DNA from: Microbulbifer sp. A4B17
Lineage (GTDB): Bacteria > Pseudomonadota > Gammaproteobacteria > Pseudomonadales > Cellvibrionaceae
Length of the DNA: 64,000 nucleotides
Direction: 5' to 3'
Assembly: GCF_003076275.1 (NCBI RefSeq)
Contig: NZ_CP029064.1
Location: 3,482,501-3,546,500 of the forward strand
The stretch's first letter is position 1, and each line of letters begins with the position of its first letter. The notes under the pieces are model-generated. The model did no database searches and was not told the DNA's origin. It saw only the letters and a program-made list of their open reading frames with translations. A program made the position numbers and the translations under genes. Positions 28,829-37,083 of this stretch are shown one piece after another.

Positions 28829-30052
28829 TTAACTCTTTGCGCTAATCGAGCTGGCGACACGGCGTGCAGTTGTTTCAGGGATTTCACCAACCACCGTTAC
28901 CGTGTAAGCAACGCCTTCAATTTCCAGGCGATCCATATAAGCTGTTGTAGCTCCGCGAATTGCACGCCCCTTGAAGTCCTCAAGTTCAGGACCGAGGCGC
29001 TGTACAAACACGGAAAACACCCCCAGGCCATCGCTGAACACCATCATATCGCCATCAGACAGCGGTTTGACGGAAACCACCCTGAAACCTTCTGGAAGCC
29101 ATCCGACCTGCCAGCGACTCTGCGAGGCAGTACACTCATTTCGATTGTCGATCCGCCGGGCATTGCTGGAGACTGCCTGTAAAGCAGCATCCTCTACCGG
29201 GGAGAGGTCCAGCTGCACAAACTGATAACGCTCAAGTACTCGGCCCTGTGTGCTGACCAACATGGTCTTCAACGGCAATCCGGTTTGTCTATCGAGACTC
29301 ACCACCAAACCCAGGCGATAGCGATCCCGCGGTCGCGCCTCAATCACAACTGCATCGCGATCTGCGATGCGCTCTTCGCCCCGCAAAATAAATTGGTAGG
29401 CCCGCTGCACCTGCTGCTGGCCCGCCGAACTCCAAGCTGTGGCACGATTTCTCGGCGAAGCATTGATGTCACAATTTCCTGCACTACCGTGGCTGATCAG
29501 CTCTCTCGGCTCACCGCTCAGATAGCGCACGCGTTCTATCTGCTCGCCTTCACGAACTGCGTGGACCACTTGCAGCGTCTCCAACAGGCCTGCATGTTCG
29601 AAGGTCACCAAACCACTGTATTCAAGCTCGGTCACCGCCTTTGCCAATTTGGCCAGCCAATGCTCAACCTCATTACTGCCCACGGCACCCGGGCTTACCA
29701 GGGCGCTCTGTGCTGCGGGATTGAGATTGACAACACCAGGTGTTGCCGTCTCTTGTGTCGCTACAGGGCCAGAGGCCCCTTCCGGGATAGAAGTTGCAGA
29801 ATCAGCTGGTGCCACAGCGGGGCTTTCCAGCTCAACCGCACCCTCGTCTGACATTGCCACTTCCACCACTGCGGGAGCTGTCGCGGGCGCAGTGGCCATA
29901 TCGAGATTGATAGCGGTGGGAGCACTGGGTTCAACCCCGATGCCACCCTGGGCAAATGACACGGGTGCCAACAACGAAGAGGCCAACAGTAAACCGTTGG
30001 CCTTGAGAATCCCGCCGAGGATTCGAAGCCCCCTGGGTTCGACTTTCGTCAC
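28829..30052 (-). CDS. rseB: Sigma-E regulatory protein RseB/MucB with an Ala/Pro/Thr-rich extension
   Basis: A periplasmic lipid sensor that binds RseA/MucA and shields it from proteolysis. I chose the GTG at 30052, directly after the rseA stop (TAG TGTG), with GGA upstream; the signal peptide follows (GLLLASSLLAPVSFAQG, ending near residue 36). The conserved MucB domains begin near residue 135 (HWLAKLAKAVTELEYSGLVTFEH) and run to the end. Between them lies about 95 residues rich in Ala, Pro, Ser, Thr, Glu and Val that I do not expect in MucB, making it 407 rather than about 316-320 residues. The frame is open 22 more codons into rseA, with no better start. Confidence 0.9.
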   Translation of the reverse strand: MTKVEPRGLRILGGILKANGLLLASSLLAPVSFAQGGIGVEPSAPTAINLDMATAPATAPAVVEVAMSDEGAVELESPAVAPADSATSIPEGASGPVATQETATPGVVNLNPAAQSALVSPGAVGSNEVEHWLAKLAKAVTELEYSGLVTFEHAGLLETLQVVHAVREGEQIERVRYLSGEPRELISHGSAGNCDINASPRNRATAWSSAGQQQVQRAYQFILRGEERIADRDAVVIEARPRDRYRLGLVVSLDRQTGLPLKTMLVSTQGRVLERYQFVQLDLSPVEDAALQAVSSNARRIDNRNECTASQSRWQVGWLPEGFRVVSVKPLSDGDMMVFSDGLGVFSVFVQRLGPELEDFKGRAIRGATTAYMDRLEIEGVAYTVTVVGEIPETTARRVASSISAKS

Positions 30053-30053
30053 A

Positions 30054-30758
30054 CTACATTCCAACCTGTTCGCCGTAAGTGGCGCGAGCGAAGGGCACCA
30101 TGCCCTGACTGCCCACATGAGCGGCTTGTTCTGAGTGCTGAATCATTACGCGATTCAGGTGGCGCATCAACTCGGGGGTCGGCGCCTGCTGAATAACGGC
30201 CTGCCCCACTACACCGGTGCGCTGCTCGGGCACAAAGCGGGGAGCCGCTGTGCTCACAGAACGCGTCGAGGGAGCGGGCACATAGAATCCGGAGGGTTGC
30301 GGTGCCGACTGAACAACGGGCTGAGCTTCACGCTCTACCGAAGCTACCGGCTGGCTTGTCCCCTGAATGGTGCTCTGCGGAGAGTCTGTCATTTGCTGCA
30401 CACCCAAAATGGCAGCAAAGGCCACCGTTGCGGCAACAGCACCACGGGACAGCGGACGCCACCAGCGATTGTTGACCAAACTGCCAGCAACCACAGATCC
30501 CCCACTGCCGCTTTGGGACAGAGGCTCTTCCTCGTCGATGGCGGCAGAAATACTCGCTGCAAGACTGGAGTCAACCGGCGCGACCTGTTCGCGGCGCATA
30601 ACGCTCGCCGCGAGTTGGTAGCGCGACCAGCGCTCACCGAACTCTTCAGAGGCCGCACTGGCCTTCAGAAGCCGTTGCAGCTCCAGTTCGCTGACTTCGC
30701 CATCCATGAGCGCCGAGAGCGACTCGTTAAGACGTTCCTGATGATTCCCGTGGGACAT
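30054..30758 (-). CDS. rseA: Anti-sigma-E factor RseA/MucA
   Basis: A 234-residue single-pass inner-membrane anti-sigma factor. The N-terminal cytoplasmic domain (RLNESLSALMDGEVSELELQ, then WSRYQLAASVMRRE, about 8-56) binds RpoE. One TM segment follows (about 105-123, GAVAATVAFAAILGVQQM), then a Pro/Ser/Gln-rich periplasmic tail with a C-terminal MucA-like end (LMRHLNRVMIQHSEQAAHVG ... PFARATYG). Regulated proteolysis of the periplasmic part would free the sigma factor. It is the second gene of the rpoE operon, 118 nt after rpoE. Confidence 0.94.
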   Translation of the reverse strand: MSHGNHQERLNESLSALMDGEVSELELQRLLKASAASEEFGERWSRYQLAASVMRREQVAPVDSSLAASISAAIDEEEPLSQSGSGGSVVAGSLVNNRWWRPLSRGAVAATVAFAAILGVQQMTDSPQSTIQGTSQPVASVEREAQPVVQSAPQPSGFYVPAPSTRSVSTAAPRFVPEQRTGVVGQAVIQQAPTPELMRHLNRVMIQHSEQAAHVGSQGMVPFARATYGEQVGM

Positions 30759-30876
30759 AGGGGTTAACCCTCTTGTGCAATCATTTATTCGGTGCCCACA
30801 AGCACCATATTTGGTTACATGTTATGACCGGAGTCTGAGCGGTTGGTTTCCCCGACTGGGAAAATTTTCCGCAATT

Positions 30877-31491
30877 TTAACTCCTGTCACCCAGTGTTTC
30901 CGGCTCGCCGGCCATCACGGCCTGGACTGTCCGGTCTATCGCCTCCCGTGCGCGAAATATTCTAGAGCGCACAGTTCCCACCGGGCATCCCATAACCTCG
31001 GCGATTTCCTCATAGCTCAGCCCCTCAAGCTCTCTCAGCGTTACCGCTGAGCGCAGATCCTCTGGCAGTGCGCGAATAGCACGATGCACCGCCGCTTCCA
31101 GCTGATCGCGAAACATCTGGCTCTCAGGCGTCTCGTTGTCGCGCAGCAGGTCAGCACCCGAATAAAATTCGGCATCCTCCAGTTCAACATCAGAAGATGG
31201 CGGCCGACGGCTGCGGGAAACCAAGTGGTTCTTGGCGGTATTGATCGCAATTCGATACATCCATGTGTAAAAAGCACTCTCGCCGCGAAAATTGGCCAGA
31301 GCACGATAAGCCTTAATAAAAGCCTCTTGGGTTACATCCTGTACTTCACTGTGGTCCTTAATGAACCGACTCACTACAGCAACAATTTTGTGTTGGTACT
31401 TGAGCACTAGGAGATCAAATGCGCGCTTGTCTCCTTTTTGTACACGCTCAACCAACTCACGGTCACTCGTTGACGCCTGATGCGCTGTCAT
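30877..31491 (-). CDS. rpoE: Envelope stress sigma factor RpoE/AlgU
   Basis: A 204-residue group-4 (ECF) sigma factor. Region 2 reads RAFDLLVLKYQHKIV ... FRGESAFYTWMYRIAINTAKNHL (about 25-100) and region 4 reads LEGLSYEEIAEVMGCPVGTV (about 150-170), very close to Pseudomonas AlgU. The ATG at 31491 is chosen because GGAG lies 8 nt upstream; 13 more codons are open without support. A GGAACTT -35 type element upstream indicates autoregulation. It heads rpoE-rseA-rseB-rseC and diverges from nadB, as in Pseudomonas. Confidence 0.95.
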   Translation of the reverse strand: MTAHQASTSDRELVERVQKGDKRAFDLLVLKYQHKIVAVVSRFIKDHSEVQDVTQEAFIKAYRALANFRGESAFYTWMYRIAINTAKNHLVSRSRRPPSSDVELEDAEFYSGADLLRDNETPESQMFRDQLEAAVHRAIRALPEDLRSAVTLRELEGLSYEEIAEVMGCPVGTVRSRIFRAREAIDRTVQAVMAGEPETLGDRS

Positions 31492-31576
31492 CCCCAACTC
31501 CCATATCCAGCCACACTGCGGGCGCCACAAAATTTGACTGCGGGGCCACCGGCGCAGGCGTTTCTTTTACTGTGTT

Positions 31577-31605
31577 GATGACAATGACAATAGGACATAA
31601 GTTCC
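31577..31605 (-). promoter_or_regulatory. Sigma-E type autoregulatory promoter of rpoE
   Basis: On the minus strand GGAACTT (31605-31599) is followed, after 16 nt, by GTCATC (31583-31578). This matches the RpoE/AlgU promoter pattern GGAACTT-N16/17-TCnnA at the -35 and the start of the -10. It lies about 87 nt upstream of the rpoE start, so self-activation is likely. Confidence 0.7.
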
Positions 31606-31669
31606 ACGTCAAATCGACGAATAATCAGGAGGCGCTATACTACGCGACCCTTAAACATAATTGAAATCT

Positions 31670-33277
31670 ATGAATGCCCAGGCAAACTACGACGTTCTCG
31701 TAATCGGAAGCGGTGCGGCAGGCCTCACACTGGCCCTGCATCTCGCCTCCCAGTATCGCGTGGCCCTGCTCTCCAAACAGAGACTGCAGGATGGCTCCAC
31801 CTGGTTCGCCCAGGGAGGCATCGCCGCAGTGCTGGATGAGATGGATTCGGTTGAGTCGCATATTGCAGACACATTAGACGCGGGTGCAGGACTCTGCCAC
31901 CCCGCTTCAGTGCGCTTTACCGTAGAGGAGAGCACTGCTGCGATCCGCTGGTTGATCGACCAGGGAGTGGACTTCACCCGCGAACAAAAGGGCTACCACC
32001 TCACTAAAGAGGGGGGGCACAGTCACCGACGTATCATTCACAGCGCCGACGCCACCGGCCGAGCGGTACACAGCACACTGATCACCAAGGTCCTGAACAG
32101 CCCCAATATCGACTGCTTTGAACACCGTGTCGCCATCGATCTGATCCGCCAACCAGACCCGGATAAAGGCCGCTTTCGCTGCGCTGGCGCCTATGTGCTC
32201 GACAAGAATACCGATGAAGTTGAGCTGATCCAGGCCAAAGCCGTCGTCCTGGCTACAGGCGGTGCCAGTAAGGCCTATCTCTACACCAGCAACCCCGACG
32301 GTGCCAGCGGGGATGGAATCGCAATGGCCTGGCGCGCCGGTTGCCGCGTTGCCAATATGGAGTTCAACCAGTTCCATCCCACCTGTCTCTACCACCCCAA
32401 GGCCAAGGCCATGCTGGTTACCGAGGCATTGCGCGGTGAAGGCGCCCTACTCAAGCTTCCCGACGGCAGTCGGTTTATGGACCGCTTCGACAAGCGGGGA
32501 GAGTTGGCGCCACGGGATATTGTCGCCCGGGCCATCGACCACGAGATGAAGCGACTGGGTGCCGATTGCCTCTATCTGGATATCTCCCACAAAGATCCGC
32601 AGTTTGTGCGTGACCACTTCCCCACAGTTTACAGCAACTGCCTTCGATACGGCATTGATATCACTCGTGAGCCCATTCCCGTTGTACCGGCAGCCCACTA
32701 TACCTGCGGCGGCATTATGGTCGACCGCCACGGCCGCACAGACCTCGATCAACTTTACGCTATCGGCGAAACAACCTTTACCGGCCTGCACGGCGCCAAC
32801 CGCCTGGCCAGTAATTCCTTATTAGAGTGCCTGGTTTATGCACGCTCGGCGGCGCTACATATTGATGAGCACCTGGGTATGGTGCAGGCGCCCCGCCCAT
32901 CTCCCGATTGGGACGCATCGCGAGTCACCGATTCCGATGAAGACGTTGTGATCTCCCACAACTGGGATGAACTGCGCCGCTTTATGTGGGATTACGTGGG
33001 CATTGTGCGAACCCGCAAGCGACTTTTGCGCGCTCAACACCGGGTGAAACTGCTGCAGAAAGAGATTCGCGAGTTCTACGCCAATTACCGTATCAGCAAC
33101 GACCTGGTGGAACTGCGCAATCTCTCACTGGTATCGGAACTGATTATCCGCTCAGCCCTGGATCGCCGCGAAAGCCGGGGGCTGCACTACTCCCTGGACT
33201 ACCCGCATCTGCGAGAACTGGCAATGGACACTATTCTGGTGCCTGAGAACTTTGCCGGCCAGCGCCAGTTTATTTAA
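31670..33277 (+). CDS. nadB: L-aspartate oxidase
   Basis: An FAD enzyme that converts L-aspartate to iminoaspartate, the first step of de novo NAD synthesis. The 535-residue product has the N-terminal dinucleotide fold [18 protein letters not shown], the substrate region [20 protein letters not shown] (about 117-136), [10 protein letters not shown] near 240, the [12 protein letters not shown] segment near 345 and [16 protein letters not shown] near 375. I prefer the ATG at 31670 ([13 protein letters not shown]) over the TTG at 31661. It diverges from rpoE, as in Pseudomonas and E. coli. Confidence 0.96.
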   Translation: MNAQANYDVLVIGSGAAGLTLALHLASQYRVALLSKQRLQDGSTWFAQGGIAAVLDEMDSVESHIADTLDAGAGLCHPASVRFTVEESTAAIRWLIDQGVDFTREQKGYHLTKEGGHSHRRIIHSADATGRAVHSTLITKVLNSPNIDCFEHRVAIDLIRQPDPDKGRFRCAGAYVLDKNTDEVELIQAKAVVLATGGASKAYLYTSNPDGASGDGIAMAWRAGCRVANMEFNQFHPTCLYHPKAKAMLVTEALRGEGALLKLPDGSRFMDRFDKRGELAPRDIVARAIDHEMKRLGADCLYLDISHKDPQFVRDHFPTVYSNCLRYGIDITREPIPVVPAAHYTCGGIMVDRHGRTDLDQLYAIGETTFTGLHGANRLASNSLLECLVYARSAALHIDEHLGMVQAPRPSPDWDASRVTDSDEDVVISHNWDELRRFMWDYVGIVRTRKRLLRAQHRVKLLQKEIREFYANYRISNDLVELRNLSLVSELIIRSALDRRESRGLHYSLDYPHLRELAMDTILVPENFAGQRQFI

Positions 33278-33293
33278 CCGACTGACTGTTTTA

Positions 33294-33335
33294 GTTACAG
33301 GCGCGGTTCCAGCCCCACTAAGGCCGCCCTGTAAC
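33294..33335. terminator. Convergent hairpin between nadB and ygfX
   Basis: GTTACAGG (33294-33301) is the exact complement of CCTGTAAC (33328-33335), with further pairing GCGG/CCGC inside. It lies between two convergent stop codons. No strong T-run is present, so a bidirectional terminator is likely but weak. Confidence 0.45.
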
Positions 33336-33336
33336 G

Positions 33337-33789
33337 CTAACGGGAACAGCGGAGTGCTACCTGAAGCCTGCGCCAATCCTGCGGCGCCAGCATATCCCTA
33401 GCCAGCACCAAGCGCAGCCTGCGCCCACCGCCGTCCCGGCCGTTGATCACCACCAACCAGGACCAAAGCACCAGCTCACCAACAAACTGGAACTCGCGAT
33501 TCTCAGCACCATCAGGACGCCAAAACCATCTCCGCTCGCGGGTCGATAAATGGCCTCGCACAGTTTTCATACGGCGCCACTCTCCCCAGACGTAAATTAC
33601 AACGAGCAGGCTGGCTATCCCAGATAACAATAGTGGCAAGTTACACAGCCAAATAAGCAGAATCGCCAGAAAGGCAATCAGTAAAAGGAGTAGCAGTAAA
33701 AGAGAGGAGGGCGCAACGGCGCAACTCAAGCGGGCGCTGCGCTCATAAAGTCGTGGAGTTGAGCTATTCCTGGAGTCCGGTGTTGTCAC
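33337..33789 (-). CDS. YgfX-like membrane protein
   Basis: A 150-residue protein with two adjacent TM helices (about 28-65, very Leu-rich) followed by a soluble beta-rich part (WFWRPDGAENREFQFVGELV, then WLVVINGRDGGGRRLRLVLARDMLAPQDWRRLQVALR). This layout and the position directly after sdhE match YgfX (CptA), the partner of SdhE in enterics, where it has been described as an inhibitor of MreB and FtsZ. The start is a GTG at 33789 inside the sdhE 3' end (26-nt overlap). Family call from context plus fold pattern; sequence identity is low. Confidence 0.75.
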   Translation of the reverse strand: MTTPDSRNSSTPRLYERSARLSCAVAPSSLLLLLLLLIAFLAILLIWLCNLPLLLSGIASLLVVIYVWGEWRRMKTVRGHLSTRERRWFWRPDGAENREFQFVGELVLWSWLVVINGRDGGGRRLRLVLARDMLAPQDWRRLQVALRCSR

Positions 33790-34009
33790 GAATTATCTGC
33801 ACTATACGCTTCAACTCCGGGTCAGCCGGATCTTCACGGCGCAGGAACCAGGCGAACAGATCCTGGTCCTGCTCATCGAGCAGGCGGATATAGCGCTGCT
33901 GATCCTCGGGCTCAAGGGTTTCATAGACATTATCCAGAAACGGCAACAACACCAGATCCAATTCCAACATGCCACGGCGACTGGCCCAAAACAGGCGGTT
34001 GCGATCCAT
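33764..34009 (-). CDS. sdhE: FAD assembly factor SdhE
   Basis: An 81-residue protein that promotes covalent flavinylation of succinate dehydrogenase SdhA. It has the diagnostic RRGMLELD at residues 11-18, which contacts the flavoprotein, and FAWFLRREDPADPEL toward the end. The ATG at 34009 (MDRNRLFWASRRGMLELD) has GGAAAG upstream; the open frame extends another 115 codons, antisense to ygfZ, which I consider spurious. It diverges from ygfZ and overlaps ygfX by 26 nt, the common sdhE-ygfX/ygfZ neighbourhood. Confidence 0.94.
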   Translation of the reverse strand: MDRNRLFWASRRGMLELDLVLLPFLDNVYETLEPEDQQRYIRLLDEQDQDLFAWFLRREDPADPELKRIVQIIRDNTGLQE

Positions 34010-34120
34010 ACTTCTTTCCAACCAGGTAAAAAGCGCAGTATACCCCCTGCCCCACCAAACTTGAAAAGGACGCGAAGAACCCCAAATATTGCCCCGAATA
34101 CAAATGCAGGTGGCAGGATT

Positions 34121-35161
34121 ATGGATCAGCAGCAATGGCAGGATTTTCTCAGCAACGAAGGCGCCATTTGGGAGGGCGGTAAAGCTCACTTTCCTCTCAC
34201 CAGTCGCGAAGACCCTCAGAGTTTGCACCTGCTGGACCTGGGTCCAATCGGGGCCATTTCTATAACTGGCCCCGACAGCCAGAAGTTCTTGCAAGGGCAG
34301 CTCACCTGCGATCTGGTCAACCTTCCGGATGAACACAGTACCCTTGGCTCCCACTGCAACCCCAAGGGACGTATGATCAGCGCCTTCAGCGCGCTAAAAC
34401 TCTCACAAAGTGAGTTCGTCTTCCGATTACCGAGGGATTTGGCCCCCATTGCCCAGCAAGCACTGGCCAAATATGCCGTCTTTTTCAAAACAGAGCTGCG
34501 CGACATCAGCGATGAAACCCACTGGCTAGGTCTTCAGGGGCGCCATGTCGCAGAGCGCGCCGCCAAACTATTAGGCTTCGAACAGCCCTCAATCGGTGAA
34601 GTGAAGCTGTTTGATTTCGATGGTGAGCGCTGCATTGCCCAGTGTGTCACTGAGCTGCAACTGGCCATCCTGGTACCCACCAGCAAAGTGCAGCAGTTGT
34701 GGCAAAAACTGTCACCAGAGTGTGAGGCCACAGGCTATGACCGCTGGCAAATGCGCCAAATTGAAGCCGGTATCCCCCAAGTGGATTCAGCTACAACAGA
34801 GATGTTTATCCCTCAGATGACCAACCTGCACCTGCTAGGTGGCGTCAGCTTTAAAAAAGGCTGCTATACCGGCCAGGAAGTAATTGCCCGTATGCAGTTC
34901 CGCGGTGCAGCCAAACGTCGTCTTTACCGAGCCAGTTGCGCTTCGGGGGACCTGCCCGAATCAGGCACAGAAATCTATGGCGACGGACAACAGAGCATCG
35001 GTAACCTGGTAGAGGCCTGCCACAGTAAAGACGGCAATCAGCTGCTTGCCGTACTCACTATCTCCAAGGTAGCCGCAGGTGAAACCTTACGTTTGAAGGA
35101 TGGCCGCACCCTGGTCATTGAAGAACTGCCCTACGATGCCGATGCCGACCCACTGGCCTAG
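34121..35161 (+). CDS. ygfZ: Folate-binding protein YgfZ
   Basis: A 346-residue tetrahydrofolate-binding protein that supports Fe-S enzymes such as MiaB. It has the GcvT-like fold, FLQGQLTCDL near residue 57, NPKGRMISAF near 80, and the family signature KKGCYTGQEVIARM near 245 with its conserved Cys. The ATG at 34121 (MDQQQWQDF) is preferred; the open frame upstream runs another 20 codons over the sdhE promoter. A stem with weak T-rich flank follows the stop. Confidence 0.95.
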   Translation: MDQQQWQDFLSNEGAIWEGGKAHFPLTSREDPQSLHLLDLGPIGAISITGPDSQKFLQGQLTCDLVNLPDEHSTLGSHCNPKGRMISAFSALKLSQSEFVFRLPRDLAPIAQQALAKYAVFFKTELRDISDETHWLGLQGRHVAERAAKLLGFEQPSIGEVKLFDFDGERCIAQCVTELQLAILVPTSKVQQLWQKLSPECEATGYDRWQMRQIEAGIPQVDSATTEMFIPQMTNLHLLGGVSFKKGCYTGQEVIARMQFRGAAKRRLYRASCASGDLPESGTEIYGDGQQSIGNLVEACHSKDGNQLLAVLTISKVAAGETLRLKDGRTLVIEELPYDADADPLA

Positions 35162-35184
35162 ACCTGAAAAATTTTCCTAACCTT

Positions 35185-35212
35185 GAAGGCGGCTTTTTAG
35201 TCGCCTTCTTCG
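35185..35212 (+). terminator. Possible terminator after ygfZ
   Basis: GAAGGCG (35185-35191) pairs with CGCCTTC (35202-35208) 24 nt after the ygfZ stop. The tail TTCGCTTC is only partly T-rich, so strength is uncertain. Confidence 0.5.
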
Positions 35213-35366
35213 CTTCTGCTCCAAAGCCATTTAGAGACAATAAAAAGACTCAGAGAGTAAAGAGAGCTCCAAAGCCTAAAATGGAGCTTAATGCCGCTAC
35301 TATATTTATGGTTATTTTCCCAATTAATAACCATTACCTAGAAAACAGCAACAGAGAGAGGCGACA

Positions 35367-35894
35367 TTGAAAGAGTTGGACCAACTGATTGTCGTGCTTG
35401 AATGCTGCATAATACTGGCAGGCTTTGCCGCAATCGTTGGCACACTCCAGCCCCAAAAAGGCAGGAATCTAAGTAAGGGAAAAATTGTATCTCTTGCGAT
35501 GATTATCTATATCAGCCTAATCAATGCGCTACTTGCCGCTTTTACCCTAACCCTATCCAACTTTGATCTCAGTGATCGTACCCTGTGGCTGATAAGCAGT
35601 ATCGCCATGAGTGCGGCCACATCATTTTCTATCGGCTATCTCTGGGTAAAGAAGCGCCTCAGGTCAGTCTCCCTTGTCGCGAAAATTACCTATTTCTTTC
35701 TCTTCGGTATCGCCGGTTCAGTGGTTCTTATCAATATGATGAATGCCCTTGGGATCATCTTTGACAGGGAGTATGCGCCTTATTTCCTATCCTTTGTATG
35801 CAATCTCTTTGTCGTAGGCTACGCATTTTCAAGGTTGCTTATGCGCCCATTATGGGCCGTAGTCAGGGAGAAGGAATCGAGGCAAATAAGCTAG
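35367..35894 (+). CDS. Unrecognised 4-TM membrane protein, paralogue 1
   Basis: A 175-residue integral membrane protein with four hydrophobic segments (about 7-27, 41-63, 73-95 and 105-128) and a conserved last segment (REYAPYFLSFVCNLFVVGYAF) before the motif RLLMRPLW. The start is a TTG with GAGAGG 5-6 nt upstream. It is clearly paralogous to the next gene at 36120: shared LAGFAA, VSLAMI-YISL, ALLAAF, LFGIA-SVV and RLLMRPLW. No family is recognised. Between ygfZ and the RTX operon it marks the beginning of an AT-richer block. It might be a small sensor or channel; I see no catalytic motif. Confidence 0.75.
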   Translation: MKELDQLIVVLECCIILAGFAAIVGTLQPQKGRNLSKGKIVSLAMIIYISLINALLAAFTLTLSNFDLSDRTLWLISSIAMSAATSFSIGYLWVKKRLRSVSLVAKITYFFLFGIAGSVVLINMMNALGIIFDREYAPYFLSFVCNLFVVGYAFSRLLMRPLWAVVREKESRQIS

Positions 35895-36119
35895 GACCTA
35901 AAATTCACACAAAAAATCTAACTCGTGACCTAATAAAAATCTCAAACGGCATGCCTGCCCACTTAACTTAATATTTCAACGAGATTCATAGACCGTAGAA
36001 ACAGAGAACTAAAATCAGGGTATTGAACAGAGAAATACAATTTATCAGTAGCCACTATCACTCTTATACTGATATTAATTTTTCCTATTTAACCTTTCTG
36101 CTTAGGGCAATAGCGGAAG

Positions 36120-36677
36120 ATGGAAAAGCTGTCGGCACAAATCGATCAATTACTTGTCATTATCGAGATATCCATAGTGCTGGCAGGCTTTGCAGCAATG
36201 GTTGCCACATTTCAGTCACGAAAAATAGAGAGCATATCCAGGGGCCATGTAGTGTCTCTGGCCATGATTGTCTATATCAGCCTGTTTAGTGCGCTACTCG
36301 CCGCCTTCTCTCTGGCACTATTGAATTTCCGTATCGATGCCGGCTATGTCTGGTCAACCAGCAGCTCCTTGATGGGAATTGCAACCACAGGGTTTATTGT
36401 CTACCTATGGAAGAAAAGACACTTTAAGTTTGTGTCAATCATAATGAAAATGACCTATTACGGGCTCTTTGGTATTGCTTCATCAGTGGTAATCGTCAGC
36501 ACCCTCAACGCCACCGGTGTGCTGTTCGAAAGAGAGTTTGGCCCTTATTTCTTAGCCTACATCTGCAATCTGTTCTTTGTAGGATTTGCATTTGTCCGAC
36601 TACTAATGCGTCCCCTATGGAAGGCAGTTGAGAGTAAAAGTGCCAAGCCCCAGGAAAGTCGAGTGAAGAGCCGATAG
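36120..36677 (+). CDS. Unrecognised 4-TM membrane protein, paralogue 2
   Basis: A 185-residue product closely resembling the preceding gene in length, TM spacing and the terminal REFGPYFLAYICNLFFVGFAF...RLLMRPLW block. It differs in having a longer basic tail (ESKSAKPQESRVKSR). ATG start with a GGA just upstream. A spacer of 225 bp separates the two, so they may be transcribed separately. Origin by tandem duplication is inferred; the function is unknown. Confidence 0.78.
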   Translation: MEKLSAQIDQLLVIIEISIVLAGFAAMVATFQSRKIESISRGHVVSLAMIVYISLFSALLAAFSLALLNFRIDAGYVWSTSSSLMGIATTGFIVYLWKKRHFKFVSIIMKMTYYGLFGIASSVVIVSTLNATGVLFEREFGPYFLAYICNLFFVGFAFVRLLMRPLWKAVESKSAKPQESRVKSR

Positions 36678-37083
36678 CAATACAATCTGCCTCAACTCAA
36701 CCTGAATTCGCACTACTTACCTTAACTGCAATATCAAGGAGACGCTGACCCAGTAAAACAATATATATTCAATGTAGTTTTAGATCGTCTATAGACAGAT
36801 GGCTTTAGCATCGTACAGCTACCATTTAACGACTTCTTGGAACAGCTTGAGAAAGCATTATTTCTCAAAAATCTCCCAAAATGCATACATCCTCAGTGGG
36901 ACCATTCGATATACACTACCAGCCTGAATAGGCCAAGAAAACTTATCATGTTACTGCATAGTTTCAAATAAAAGAGAGATAGAGAAGGGATTTATAATTA
37001 TGTAATTACCAAGAACAAAATATTAATTAAATTAAAACTCGACAAAATTAAAAAGGCGGCCCCTAGGGCCGCCGATTAGAGCA
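36678..37083. other. 406-bp spacer with a possible plus-strand gene remnant
   Basis: Between the 4-TM gene and the convergent RTX gene. The plus frame from 36747 to 36971 reads protein-like (for example PFNDFLEQLEKALFLKNLPK) but is broken by TAG at 36792-36794 and lacks a start with a ribosome-binding site. It may be a decayed fragment; no family is recognised. The RTX terminator occupies 37047-37073. Confidence 0.35.
37047..37073 (-). terminator. Rho-independent terminator of the T1SS/RTX operon
   Basis: GGCGGCCC (37055-37062) pairs with GGGCCGCC (37066-37073) across CTA. On the minus strand it is followed by TTTTTAATTTTG. It lies 11 nt past the RTX stop codon. Confidence 0.88.

Noticed and set aside
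34010..34354. N-terminal extension of sdhE antisense to ygfZ
   Set aside because: SdhE family length is about 80-90 residues and the conserved start with GGAAAG is at 34009; the rest is the ygfZ complement.
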